Source of the DNA: Coptis chinensis
Lineage: Eukaryota > Streptophyta > Magnoliopsida > Ranunculales > Ranunculaceae
Direction: 5' to 3'
Length of the DNA stretch: 64,000 bases
Assembly: GCA_015680905.1 (NCBI GenBank)
Contig: CM027379.1
Coordinates: 29,840,501-29,904,500, forward strand
Below, piece by piece: positions 10,280 through 22,657 of this stretch. Within the stretch, counting starts at the first letter, position 1. The number at the start of each line of letters is the position of its first letter. The position numbers and the translations under genes were made by a program. The notes beneath the pieces are model-generated. The model ran no database searches. It was not told the origin of the DNA and was given only the letters and a program-made list of their open reading frames with translations.

Positions 10280-10867
10280 ATGTTGTTTTGTATTTGTTTT
10301 TTATTTTAGATCGGATGTTAATTTATGAATTCTGTATTTAATTTTGAATTTGGTTGTTAAATGTTGTTTGAATTTCCATTTTAATATAATCCGGTTCTTT
10401 TTAAATTGTGCATTGTTTTTATCATTAATCTCACCTTCCCGAATTGTTTGGGAATTGTATTATGTATTCTAGCATAATTTTTTATATGATCCTCTGGTTT
10501 AGAATTTGTGTTGGAGTGAGGGTTGAGAATATTGCCGATATGGGCATCACTATGAATAGATATTGTGATAGGATGAAATCTCGATGAATTAGGCAGTATC
10601 TATCCTAAATTCAACTTAAAAGGTATTAGGTTTGTTTTGGAATAGAGAATATGGGTTGTTTCCGTTTTCGGGTTTGGAAATTTTTTGTTTCCGGCAAATT
10701 GCCTTAAAACTTTTTGGTAACTTCCCGATTCATTTTAGCAACTTAAAACCTATAAAAACTTCATTCATTCTACACTCACAACCCACACTACACCTTACTT
10801 TCATCTCTCACCTTTCACTCTCACGATTCCCATCTTTTTATCCATTTTAGCACTATCAACACCTCAA
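10280..10867 (+). other. Non-coding spacer with a TATA-like motif
   Basis: This AT-rich spacer separates the two ORF fragments. CCTATAAAAAC near 10749 followed by a C/A-rich leader resembles a plant core promoter or an internal LTR remnant. Nothing else is recognisable. Confidence 0.35.
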
Positions 10868-11135
10868 AGCGTGCCTGCGCCCCAGAGGAGCGCGACCTGC
10901 GCCCTAGGCACCTTCTGACAGAATTTCATCAGAGCGCGACCTGCGCCCTACCAAGCCCTGAGCTGAGCGTGACCTGCGCCCACAACACTGGAATTCCAGC
11001 TTTCATCCTGAGCGCGACCCGCACCCATCCCAAGCACAAAGTGAGCGCGACCTGCGCCCAAGTGCCTGGAACTCGAAAATCACCAAGGCGCACCCCACGC
11101 CCTATCCAGGCATAGGTGGAGCGCCCCGCGCCCAG
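10868..11135 (+). repeat. Eight GC-rich repeats related to GAGCGCGACCTGCGCCC
   Basis: Copies occur near 10868, 10889, 10932, 10965, 11009, 11044, 11086 and 11120, spaced 20-45 bp apart with different spacers. The block contrasts with its AT-rich surroundings. An open minus-strand frame across it, repeating WAQVAL, is a by-product. Confidence 0.65.
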
Positions 11136-11165
11136 AACCCTGTAGGCACGAAAAACTCCAATTTT

Positions 11166-12137
11166 TTGTGGGGTGTTCCAGGATCCTTCGCAACTATTCC
11201 ATCGAGTTTTTTGGGGATGACATTCCCTCATATCATACCAGAACAGTCTTTCAAAGACTTGTTCCAAAGTGACACCTATGGTGCGCGGTTTCGCGAAGTG
11301 ATCATTCTAGCAGGATGGGAGCCACTATTGGTAAGTCCTGATAAACTTTATTCTCCCGCACTTACATCTTATTTTTATGATAATTGTAAGTTCTTTGATA
11401 GACCAGATGGAGAACAAGTGTTCTCCATCACCATCGGGGATGAACCAATGGAAATTACCAGGTTCTTGTTAGCCTTTGCTCTCGGACTTGCTATGCCCGC
11501 TGAAATACAAGACTCATGGGCCTATTTGGTAGATAATATGTACCTCTATAACTATGAGGATTTGCATGAGCATTATGGGGCATGAATCTTTAAGATAGAG
11601 GACCAAGGGGAATATAACATCGCCCTTGGTATCCTGTCCATGAACGTGGGCACAGTGATGTTTTTTATAATGCTAAACATATTAGGGGAGTGGCATTTTT
11701 CTTCTGCGAATGAAGCCACTTGCGACGTTTTCCTTGCTTTAGCTGAGGGACGTCTGCTATATTACCTTCCCAAGACATTAATGTCTAGTTTAGCACGAGC
11801 CCAGAGCATGAGGCATAAGTATCTTCTTATGCCTATTTTAGTTTGCCGTATTATGCTATGTTTCTTCCCTATTTTTTGTGCCCGTTACACGGATCGGGTT
11901 GGGGTGGACACTGTGAGACCCACCAATTCTATTATTCAATCTTTCCGTGCAATGATTTGGCTGGGATGGCAGGTGCAACCTCATTTGGTTGCCCCCTACA
12001 CCCCATCCGACCAAGTGGCGCTTGACAGGTTAGCTATAGTAGACGATAAGTGGCGTGAAGCCTAGCAAATTACCATGGCGTGGCAGGATGCGAAAGAACC
12101 TCATTTCTTCATTAAGGATGAGGAGGAAAATGCTTAA
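11166..12137 (+). pseudogene. Athila-type ORF (plant retrotransposon accessory protein)
   Basis: One reading frame runs from about 11166 to the TAA at 12135-12137, with two in-frame stops (TGA at 11583-11585 and TAG at 12063-12065). Recognisable stretches are FREVIILAGWEPLL, ITRFLLAFALGLAMP, MNVGTVMFFIMLNILGEWH and IWLGWQVQPHLVAPYTPSD. This matches my memory of the Athila retrotransposon ORF family (the Pfam ATHILA family), found downstream of pol. Its function is not established. The stops make this copy defective. The start codon is uncertain, and ATG at 11217 is a candidate. Confidence 0.65.
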
Positions 12138-13887
12138 ACGGGAGTTAAGGTTAGTTATTATTTCAGTTAGTGTCTGCTTATGTCCCAAGAAATTTGATTC
12201 TTGTTAACCCCATAATGGGTGGAACTCATATCGAGTTGTGTCAGTTTTATTTGCTATATATATTAGTATGTTATAACCTTGTTTTGCAGATGTTCCAGAA
12301 TTTCACGCATTTCAATGGTATTTCTTTACCCTATTTATTTAAATACTTTGAGGATAAATATATATAATATGCACTTGTTTTCTAGTTAAAAAATTCAAAA
12401 AAATTTAAAATATAAATAAAAAGTATGATATACACTTATGAATATTGGTATTGTTTTCTTTCTCTATGCTCTCAATAATCTAGAAGTCTCACGTAGTTTT
12501 TGCATTAAAATAGTTTTTATAAACTTAGGCTAATATGTAGGTAATAATCCTTGCATCTATCTATAAATATGTTACATGAGTATCTATGATTGTTGGCAGT
12601 AAGTTTCTGAAACCTAGGCTAGAGTACTTATTCTACAAATCCTGTGAGAATATAGCCTAAAGCCTTATATGAGTGAACATTTGAGAAATGACACAAGGGA
12701 GAAGTAAAATCCGGATAGAGAAATCACACGTCCACTTGCTTGATCACTATACCATATCCTAAGCGAGAATTTAGGCTCTCTTTGGATCGATATAGCCAGA
12801 AATTCAAACCTATGAATTATTTTTCGCTAGTCGCCCCTCTGAGCCTTTTTTAAGCCTTTCACAAACCACAAATCCTTTACCCTGTTACAAAACAAAACAA
12901 AATTAAAAAAATCAACCTACCCAATTCTCTGAATAAGTCTGAGAATAGAGATGAAGAATAGAAAAGAGAAGAACCTTTGAAATCAAGAATTCGTTAGTCG
13001 CTTCAGAAGAGAAAAGTAAGTTTCCATCCAAATAAAAAATAATAATAATAATAATAAAAAGGGAAATAAAGAGTTAGAACTCCAAAAATAGAATCAATGA
13101 GTCAAAAGCCAAAGAAAAAAAAATATGGCTAAGGATGGAAACAAAGTGTAAAAGCAAAAGTAAAGAATAAGGTTTTCTCTAGTTACATAATATGAAGACT
13201 CTATTATCTCAGACTTGTCCTCTTTGAATATTCATTTTCTTCCTTCTTAAACCATCTTCTAATCCCTGCAACACATAATAAAGACCTCTAACTCAATTAG
13301 GAATAGGTTAGTGTGATAGTAAGTGGCAGATGTGTTTGTTCGACTCCGGCTTCCTTGTGTGTCATTGAGTTTGTAAGGTAAAGTGTGCCCACTACACACT
13401 AGAGTAGCGAAACTTGAGCGGAAAAATCAGAGTGGTTTTTATCTTGACATTTATGTGAGGACCTACTTAAGGACGCTATTCCGAGTTTTCATAAACGGAC
13501 CTGCTAGTACATCTCATAGTATTACTCATTATATATATTTATTCGTAGATGATAGATTATTATGCATATATTAGCTTAGGTTTCGACTTGATTATTCTGT
13601 ATTCATTGCTAGTGAGATGTATAGATAATTGAGACATAGATAATGAAACAATAGTTTATTTCTGAGTCGTTGTAGTATAGATGAAGTTTGTGAGTATCTT
13701 CACTGGAAAACTCTCACGAGGCTATAACTCGTCCACTAGGGAATTCCTAGTGGTTTAAGGCCTTGTTGCATATGGTCAATGAAATCGCACTTGGCGAAAC
13801 GAGATTAGTTAGAACTCTATTTTTGGTCACTTATGCTAATTTCTCATATTTGCTTGAGGACAAGCAAAATGTTGTCTGGGGGTGGTT
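12138..13887 (+). other. Athila 3' non-coding region with polypurine tract
   Basis: There is no credible gene. A short AAT/TAA microsatellite lies near 13040-13060. The end, TTGAGGACAAGCAAAATG then GTCTGGGGGTGGTT (13875-13887), is the purine-rich tract expected just before a 3' LTR, where plus-strand DNA synthesis is primed. Confidence 0.65.
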
Positions 13888-15311
13888 TGATAAGAGCCCA
13901 AAACTGTAGTTTTAACCCCTTAATAATAATACTTTTAGACCAATTATACGAGTAATAAATAAGAGTTAATGCTAATTACATGCTTTTATATATTTCAGGC
14001 ATTGAACTCAATTATGTGCAGAAATGTGCCACTTTGGTGATATAAAGGAGCAAAGGGTTGGTTGCTAAGAAGTTCTGGGATTAAAGGCCAAGACGGGCAG
14101 AAACAGCACACAAAAGTCAGCAGAACTTCCAAAAATCGTATCTTTGGACTCAGGCCTCGGAATTGGGCATACCTTATGGCAAAACGACCGGCTCGGAAAG
14201 AGATTTCTAATGGTCAAAACTTTGACCCAATCAGAGGAGTAAAAGCGGACGAAAAGCCTATTGAAGTCGAAACCAGCTGAAAAGGGCCCTGTGGACTGAA
14301 GAAATTGGGCTTTGGGCTCGATTTTCCGGCCCAAAACATAGACCCTCAGCCCATGCACGAAAATGTGGATCTGGTCTCCTCCATTTCTACACACAAGACT
14401 TAGCTTTTAAGTATGAATTAGCTTAGGTTAGAAATGATCCATTAGAGTAGCCATTAAAAACCTTAGTTCTAGATCTAGTTTTGAGAATTTTAATTAGTTT
14501 ATTAATTAGTTTTCATTCCTTGTTTTAGATTAAGTATTGAATCATTGTTTATCATTCATTAGATAAATAAAATAGTTAGTTCTTGTTAAATTTGATTTTG
14601 TTATTTATTGAATTACTTAGATCTAAATTCAGTTATTAGTTGTTATTCAATTCTTAGTTGATAATTTAGATTTCAGTTATTGTTTAGTTAAATTCAATAA
14701 AGGTAGAATTTTTATATTATGTCTTATTCAATTTCATTTGGAAATGATAGTTTGATGAATCGAGGCTAAACCTCTATTACAGGGGTTTGATGAAGCCTTG
14801 ATGAAAACTTGATTGTGTAGCGTAGAAACGTTATAAGAGTCTATTCCACTCTAGAAGGGAGTTGATTCGCCATGAGAATGGGTAGACTTCCTCACATACT
14901 AGTTATGAATTGGTAGAGATGCCATGTATAATTAGGGATTAGAACGACCAATTCTTACCGTAAGAACATAAGAATTGGATTACAACAATCTATGCGAGTT
15001 CTTAAGTTGAATTCAAGGTGGATTCAATTCCCCCCTAATTCTTATTCTAGATTCAAACCTTAGTATTCAGTAGGATTTCGTAGTATAATTCATAATTCTC
15101 TCATTGACTTTGGTAAGATTGATAGTCATAGGAAACTTGAATGTTAAAGAACTAGGAGTGGAACGAATCTTCTATTCCAACTCTACTTCAATAGTATCGA
15201 GAGTAGAAATCTTTGATAAGTCTAGTATAAGTTCAGTTTTTAGTTTTACTTTCATTTAGAGTTTCATTGCTTTATTCATTAGTAAAACTATTTCATTTTT
15301 TACGATTATCA
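13888..15311 (+). mobile_element. Athila 3' LTR, 1424 bp
   Basis: It begins TGATAAGAGCCC directly after the purine tract and ends ...GATTATCA. At 15312 a different element's protease frame begins abruptly (CTGAC...). A TATA-like GATATAAAGG lies near 14039. LTRs carry the element's promoter and polyadenylation signals. The 3' boundary is set by the TG...CA rule and by the start of the neighbouring coding frame. Confidence 0.7.
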
Positions 15312-18300
15312 CTGACCTAATTGGTGAAGTCATTCTACCTGTCTTAGTGGGGTCGCAAGAAGACAAAGTCAGCGTTAACACGCGTTTCAGCGTCCTTGAT
15401 GTTAACTTATCCTACACTGCCATATTAAGACGACGTTGGATCCACAAGATGCAAACAGTACCATCAACATTCCATCAGGTGTTACGCTTTCCTAGCTCCA
15501 GAGGCATGATGGAGCTTCGAAGTAACCTGCTCGATGCTTACAACTGTAATCAGATCCTTTCAGTAGCCAAGCTCGCTGGGGCTTCACTCAAAAATAGGGG
15601 AGATATCGCCAAAACCAAGTTGGCAGAAAACTTCATTACTGAAGTCAAAACCTTTGCCAAGGCCACACCCGACGAACTGGCAAAGGAGAAATTTGGGGGC
15701 TCAGCCAAAGGAGTCACCTCCAAAGTCAAGACCTCCGAGGTCGCCAAACAAACTCAGGAGAGGGAGGCACCACAAGAGACCAAGTGACCAAGACCCCAGA
15801 GGTCACCACTCCCACCAGTGCAGCAACTCAACCCGAACTCAAGGAGAAGGTCAACCTAGGAACTGAGAATGACCCTAAGTTTGTTTATGTCGGAGCTAAC
15901 ATAGATCCTACTCTCAAGGCATAACTTGTAAGCTTTTTATCTCTGAATAAAGATGTTTTTGCTTGGTCGTACATCGATGTTCCTAGAATTGATCCTAATA
16001 TCGCATGTCACAAATTAAATGCCAACCCAAACACTAAACCAATTCGCCAGCGACCTAGAAAATTATCTATTAGGTTCCAAAAAAATAGTTAATGATGAGA
16101 TCGAGAATCTAAAAAAAGTCGGCTTCATTAGGAAGGTAGAATACTTTGACTGGATCGCTATTATTGTAGCAGTCCCAAAAAAAATGGCACAGTTCACCTC
16201 TGTGTAGATTTTACCAACCTAAACCAAGAAACTCCTAAAGATAGTTTCCCCTTGCCAAGAATTGATTGACTTGTCAACCAGACCTATGGCCACGAGCTCC
16301 TGTCGCTCATGGATGCTTATAGTGGTTACAACCAAATCCCATTAGCTGAAGAAAACCAAGAAAAAAACTCATTCGTAATAGAACAAAGCATTTATTGTTA
16401 CAACGTCCTCCCGTTCGGCCTCAAGAACGCTTGGAGCGACCTATCAACGGTTAGTCATAGATATGTTTCAAGACATGTTATGAGACACCATGGAGGTCTA
16501 CATATATGACATGGTCGTCAAAAGTAAGAAAACAACAGATCATCTAGATCATCTTAATCAGGCATTCTCCCGACTACGCCGAACTCGATCAAATGAAGTT
16601 GAACCCCGAGAAATGTCTCTTTGGAGCATCCTCCAGGAAATTCCTAGGGTATCAAGTCTCCCAACGAGGGATCAAAGCTAACCCAGATCAGATTCGAGCG
16701 TTCTTAGACATGCCCGACCCCACGAAAAAGAAACAAATACAGAAATTATCAGGAATAGTGGCAGCTCTAAACCGATTCATATCGAGAGCCTCAGACAAAT
16801 GTCGCCCTTTCCTATAGATTCTCAGAAAGGGCAAAAAGTTCTCGTGGAGCGAACAATGCCACCAAGCATTCTCCACTCGTAAGGATTACCTGTCAACACC
16901 ACCCATTCTGGCAAAACCAATAGATAGTGAAACACTGGGACTGTACCTATCCGTATCTGACTTTGTTATCAACTCATTTCTCTTCAAAGAGGAAAAGGGC
17001 ATAGAAAAACTGATCATCTACTTCACAAGCAAAACATTATTACCAGCAGAGAAAAACTACTCCCACCTCGAAAAAGCCATCCTAGCATTGCTCTATTCAA
17101 CACGAAAATTCAACCCATACTTCTAGGCACACCCAATCAAAGTGCCTACCGAACTCCCATTGGAAAAGCTTCTCCTCAAAACTAGCAAGACAACTCGCAT
17201 GGCCATGTGGGCAAAATAACTCGGTGAACATCACTTTGAGTTCACACCCAGAACTTCTCATAAAGGATAGGTTGTTGCTGATTTTCTTGTCGACTTCCCA
17301 GTTGACAACCTGAACTGGGACCCAGAGGTCGATATCCCTTCCATTAAACCACTCGACAACTCAGTCTAGTCACTCTTTGTAGATGGAGCCAACAATCCAG
17401 GTGGAAGCGGGATTGGGCCGAAAGGGCGTTATGGTTGAAAAGTCAGTTCGCATCAATTTTGCGACCTCCAACAATGAGGCCGAATACAAATCCTTGATCA
17501 TGGGTCTCTGAATGGCATTGCAGCTGAATGTCTAGGAGATCAAGGTGTTCAGCAACTCACAATTGGTAGTTCGCTAGATCACCAAGGAGTACGCTACCAA
17601 TGAAGGTAACCTCTCTAAATACCTTCAAATTGTACATCAAATTCTTCCTTCTTTCAAGAAAGCTTCCATATACCATTTCTTATAGGAAGAGAATCGTCAT
17701 GCCGACAGTTTAGCTTACCTCGCTACCCAATCACTCGAACTGCGACCCTAGACAATTACTCATCGAAGTAATTGACCGGCCTGCTTATTAAACAGAGCAC
17801 GCCCTAGAGATTACCGACCTATGCCCACTCTCAGATGACCAAATTAGTCAAATATGGATGCAACCTATCATATATTACATCCAATAAGGGAAAACACCCC
17901 CAGATCGCAACAAGGCCAGATAAGTCCAGTACCAATCAGGTCGTTACTACTTGATAAACAACAAGCTTTTCAAAAAATCGGAGGGCCCCATCTGAGATGC
18001 ATAACCCCAGAACAAGGTCAGATGATTTTTGCAGAAATCCACGAGGGAGAATGTGGAAATTACGCCGGAGGTCGCTCATTAGCACACAAAGCAATCTCAC
18101 AAGGATACTTTTGGCCATGAATGCAGATCGATGCCAAGAAGTACGTACTGAAATGTATCAAATGCCAAACATTTGGCTACAACATCATTCAGCCAGCTCG
18201 CGAGCTGATCAACATATCCAGCCCTTGGTCATTTCATATGTGGGGCATGGATATCATGAGTCGATTCATTCCACAAAAAAGAATAAGCTTTCAGTTCATC

Positions 18301-19044
18301 CTAGTCGCCACTGATTACTTCACCAAATGGGTGGAAGCGATCCCCTTGGCTCATGTCAAAGAGTCCAATGTTAGAAACTTCATTTGGACTAATATAATCA
18401 CCAGGTTCGGTCTACCCCACACGCTGGTCATGGACAATGGCTCCCAGTTCAAGGGTAAAATTGTCAAGGAGTTCTTGGCAAAATGGAAGATTGTGCATGC
18501 GTTCTCCACTCCCAAATACGCTCAAAGTAATAGTCAAGCAGAAGCAAGTAACAAGGCAATTTTGGAGAACATGAAGAAAAAGATTGAAAAGAACAAAAGC
18601 CAATGTCCAATATAGTTGGAGAACATTATATGGGCTTACAGGACGACATCTCGCTCTAGTACTAGCAAGTCACCGTTCTCACTATGCTATGGCACAGAGG
18701 CCATCATTCTCTCTGAGTTGACAATTACAATGACTCGATCAGAGATCGTTGAATCTGGCCTGACCGACTCCATTCTCGCTCGATAAGTTGACATTCTCGA
18801 AGAACGTCGTGACCTAGCCACTATTTGAGTGGCGGCCTACCACCAGACTCTGAGGAAGTCCTACAACAAACAAGTAAATCCTCAAAGTTTTCAACCTGGT
18901 GACCTAGTCCTGAAAAATACCAATGACGACTCGAAGTTCGCACCAATATGGGAAGGCCCTTACATAGTAAACCGAGTCATCGGAAATGGAGCATACTGGA
19001 TCAAGACTCAGGACCGTCAGCTATTGCCGCGTCCTTGGAATTAA
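15312..19044 (+). pseudogene. Decayed pol of Tat element A (PR-RT-RH-aRH-INT)
   Basis: The protease end reads LIGEVILPVLVG and RRRWIHKMQTVPSTFHQ. RT pieces include FIRKVEYFDWIAIIVAVPKK (about 16112), DAYSGYNQIPL (16312) and VLPFGLKNA. The catalytic box reads YIYDM (about 16500) instead of YIDDM, so one metal-binding aspartate is lost. RNase H follows (about 16900-17130), then a second RNase H with SNNEAEYKSLIMG and ENRHADSLAYLA (about 17470-17720). Integrase has EGECGNYAGGRS, CIKCQTFG and the core residues in WGMDIM, VMDNGSQF and SQAEASNK (18120-18560), then a C-terminal tail ending LLPRPWN. At least a dozen stops and frameshifts are present, so it cannot encode an active polyprotein. Confidence 0.85.
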
Positions 19045-19240
19045 TACTTATTTGTTGAAAAAGTTTTATCAATAGATGATTTTCCTTACTTAAGTTCTTA
19101 TTCTTATCATTATTACTGTGCATACACCCCTTATTTGTATCAATACACAGCAGTCTCTTAACTTCAAAACAAAACTAACAACTCGCTCACTAGAGCAGAA
19201 CGCTTGCTAGAGTAGAACATTCTCTAGAGCAACACTCTCA
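19045..19240 (+). other. 3' untranslated start of Tat element A
   Basis: This short non-coding stretch between the integrase stop and the tandem repeat is followed by AGAGCAGAAC-type repeats that grade into the array. No gene is seen. Confidence 0.4.
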
Positions 19241-19560
19241 CTCGAGCTTTAATGCTACATAGCATAACTACTTCTCACTAGTTGAGGACCTACACTCCTA
19301 GGGTCAACTTAGTGCAAAACGCTCACTCGAGCTCTAATGCTACATAGCATAACTACTTCTCACTAGTTGAGGACCTACACTTCTAGGGCCAACTTAGTGC
19401 AGAATGCTCTCTAGAGCAAAACGCTTACTCGAGCTTTAATGCTATAACTACTTCTCACTAGTTGAGGACCTACACTTCTAAGGTCAACTTAGTGCAGAAC
19501 GCTCTCCAAAGCAATACGCTCACCCGAGCTCAAATGCTACTTAGCACTTAGATGACACGA
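19241..19560 (+). repeat. Tandem repeat, four units of 85-102 bp
   Basis: Units start at CTCGAGCTTTAATGCTA (19241), 19326, 19428 and 19523 (CCCGAGCTCAAATGC). Each contains CTTCTCACTAGTTGAGGACC and TTAGTGCA. It lies between pol and the antisense ORF. Hypervariable tandem repeats at this place are known in Tat/Ogre elements and can seed satellite DNA. Confidence 0.75.
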
Positions 19561-20029
19561 CCTACATCTCTAGGTCCAACTCTGACACGAGTAGCCAAAC
19601 AACATACAACAATATTTACACAGAAGAAGGGGAAATCAACAAACATAAAGCAAGCTAGTATTTCATAAGTGCACAGTGTGAACCACATGAACAGACTCAG
19701 GAAATCGGTTCACAAACCAACTGAGCTGCCAGGCCATCCCAAAAAACCAGCTCTGTTAGAATACAATCATAACAAAAACTAAACTGCCTAGAACATTTCG
19801 AGAAACTAGCTCGTCCAAGTATCACCACCAAAAAAACAAATAATAAAGGTGAACTGCCTAGGTCGCCCAAGGTTATCAGCTCCTAATGTATCTGGCCCAT
19901 GCCACACAATTATAATAAGGCAAACTGTCAGGGCAAGCCTAGGAAACCAGCTCTATTGTATCGTAACCACTTACAACAAGAAGCATAAAGAATAAAGAGA
20001 AACATTCACTCACAGCTGACAAGATCAAG
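19561..20029. other. Non-coding part of Tat element A
   Basis: Loosely repeated GAAACCAGCTC-type phrases and the motif AACTGCC occur at roughly 60-bp spacing (about 19690-19960). No coding frame is supported. Confidence 0.4.
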
Positions 20030-22246
20030 AAACATTAATAGACAAATTTTTAGTGCGCAGGGGCTCCAAGTCATCCCCCATAGAAACTCCACCCTCCACT
20101 GCAGCCAAAAAAGTACCCGCATCGTTCTAGTCAGGACGACTTTCAATAATCTCCAGAGAAGTGGTAGCCAAGATAGAAGCATCACATGTATCTTCAAGTA
20201 TGTCTAGCTCTGGTGTACCCGCCCCACGTTCATGCTCCTCCCTTAAAGCGTAATACATCCACTCCAGTTCAACATAGTCCTTGTCCAAAATCTCATAGGT
20301 GTCTTTCGCTTTCTGGGCAATCTCCTTACAATTTTTGGCATAGCCATTCATTGTTTCCAGCTCAGCCTTCAGATTTATTACTTCGTTTCCCAGAACGATC
20401 TTCACCAAGAACATGTCATGGTACTACGGCTTCATATCATCAAATTCTTTCTTTTCCGCTACTTGAATCGCCTGAACATTAGCCAATTCCTCCTTTAGCT
20501 TCTCAATCACACCTTTCTCTGACTCAACAATCTGGGAGACCTCCTTTAGCTTCTGGTACTCGCTAAGAAGCTAGAAAGCAAAGGTTTCATAACACTCACT
20601 AGACATTGCGCCAGGTCCATCAGCCTCAAGTTATCAGCCAAGTCCTTGGCATCAAGGTCGCTCCAGTCCCCATCAAGTGCGATGCTTTCTAACAACCAAC
20701 TCGCCACTTTGGCCGACTTATAGCTGCAGTCGCCTCGCTTCACAGTTCACTTCTTTCCTTGTTCATCAATATACACCAGGTTATGATCTAAATCCTCCTA
20801 GATCATTACAGCTTTCCACTTACCTTACCAGGGATTCTCACCTTCCCAGCCGGAGCACGCAAGCCAGGGGTAGTAGGCTGAGACAACCCGGCCTTAAAAG
20901 TCTCAAAATCTAGACCGTTCAAGTCGAGCTCAGTCCTCAACCTAGGAGCTAAAGCAGGTCGTCCCCCAGTACGCTCCACGACAGTTCCAGAGCGCCTACT
21001 GCCACCATCCACTCTTGAACTCTTCCTAGGCCTACCATCCAAAGGGCCAGCCTTCCTCTTCAGCTAAGAATCACGCCCTGAGAAGACAATATCATCCATC
21101 TCAAGTGGAGAGCTCTCCTTTTGCTACTTACCAAGCCCCACAGGAGCAGCCTCATAATTCCCCCAGTACGCGGCCCAATTCGCCTCAACACATCGGTTCC
21201 GCTTCTCGTCGCACCTGCATCACCCCCAGTCCTCGAAGGTCCAAAACGGTTCCTGTGGTGACCTTCCAGGGTAATCAAATCACTCTCTTCTCTCTCCATG
21301 ACAACTTTTGCTTCTGAGCTAGTAACAACCGCAGCTCGCGCTCTTCTTTTTTGCTACCTCTTATTCGACCTAACCCCCTCACCACCACGCTCAATGAATT
21401 AACTCGCTACGACCTCAAGTATCTCCCTCTTCTCAGATCGTCAGAGTCTCGCAAACCTCTCAATCTCTCCCCGACAACTTCGGTTTGTAATCACCACATC
21501 TGCAGACACAAGCAAATAGACAAATATCAAGATCAACAAGAAAAAGAAAAAGAAATCATCCCGAATACAAAAAAATGTACAAACGTACCATCAAAATTAC
21601 AACTCATACGCCTCAAACTACTTCCAGTCACACAGTAATCCCCCCTCAGCAACAATGGTCTTTGCTCTCAAGACTCATTGCTCACTCCATCCAAAACAAA
21701 CGACTTACTAGTCATAGTTTGCAGGCTAAAGTTGTTCGACCTAGATCGCTTCACAGCGAAGTGCTCTAACATATCATTCAGCCTGATATCGTACTCCCCC
21801 GACTTGTTCAACAGATCAAAAACCCTAAAGAGTCTCCAACTGTTCCCAATGAACTGGCATTGAGCCTTCCCACAAAAATTTAAGACATCACACGTCAACT
21901 TTGATAACAACAAGTGCATCCTTGCTCTCAGTTGCCCTACACAAACAACGACCCCTCTATTTATAGGAAGAAAACTACTGCTAAACACATTATCAACATT
22001 CCCTAGGTCATGTATTTCTAGTTTGGGTATGGTTATGTTAAACATTTCCCTCAAATCTCCAAAACTTCTCATTGCACTCCTATCTATTGCCCTATATGGA
22101 AAGCTACTAGAGAAATAACCGTCCTCCATATCATCACTACTCGAGATAGCAATGACGGACCCAGAAATCTTTGCCTCTTCAGACCCTAGCAACCTCTCTA
22201 CTTCGTCAGAGCGGGTATCTTCGGAATCAGACATCTTTACTAACAC
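20030..22246 (-). pseudogene. Antisense spliced ORF of Tat element A (gypsy-type transposon protein)
   Basis: This is transcribed opposite to pol. Exon 1 (22246 down to 21589) starts with an acidic N-terminus (MSDSEDTRSDEVERLL) and contains GQLRARMHLLLSKLTCDVLN and NSWRLFRVFDLLNKSGEYD, then SKSFVLDGVSNES. A TGA where the family has tryptophan follows near 21668. A GT-AG intron of 89 bp fits at 21588-21500. Downstream frames give a basic region (about 20806-21042), a helical block (20546-20743) and a coiled coil (20127-20414, NLKAELETMNGYAKNC), with frame changes between them. This organisation is that of the plant antisense ORFs annotated as putative gypsy-type transposon (Transposase_28-like). 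Its role is unknown. Confidence 0.65.
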
Positions 22247-22657
22247 AAACTTTACAAGGCGAACAAGAGGATCTATCTACCAAACATATACTATCTAACA
22301 AAGATAGAGAAAGAAAATGGCAAAGAACTAACCTATTACTCTCTAAACCGTGCTAAAGAAGAATGGTGCAACTGAAATGAAGATATAAACAAAGTGAACC
22401 CTTCAGTTCTCCAAAGCATATTCAATATGACACCTTTTCGATTCCCAATATGAGTAATCATAACACCAAACCCTATAACGACACGTCTTATGCTAAGCCA
22501 TTTTTGGTAATCTCGAGTTATTTGCACCCACCCGTGGAACAGAAGCGGTTACTATTCCTTTTTCAAATATCCCTTCACATATGCTTGTCACGTGCTACCT
22601 TAAAACTCTCACCAAATCGCTCTCAACGTTCTAAAATGATCTACTGAGCGGGGGATA
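22247..22657 (+). other. 3' end of Tat A internal region with polypurine tract
   Basis: Non-coding. GAGCGGGGGATA at 22646-22657 is the purine tract immediately before the LTR start TGTGAGGGACT. Confidence 0.6.

Larger units (their letters stand above)
1..15311 (+). mobile_element. Athila-lineage Ty3/gypsy retrotransposon, 3' portion, interrupted
   Basis: The window opens inside a Ty3/gypsy element whose 5' half lies outside it. Visible parts in order are the integrase C-terminus (1-520), 3' non-coding sequence (521-824, resuming at 4320), two retrotransposon ORF fragments (9856-10279 and 11166-12137), a purine tract (13875-13887) and a 3' LTR (13888-15311). Two other LTR insertions split it. 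The integrase tail style, the Athila-type ORF and the LTR start TGATAAGAGCCC after TCTGGGGGTGGTT are what I know from the Athila group. The segment order and exact continuity across the insertions are inferred. Its target duplication cannot be checked because the left end is not present. Confidence 0.75.

Noticed and set aside
10929-11267. Minus-strand frame repeating WAQVAL
   Set aside because: It is a translation of the GC-rich nucleotide repeat, with no family resemblance.
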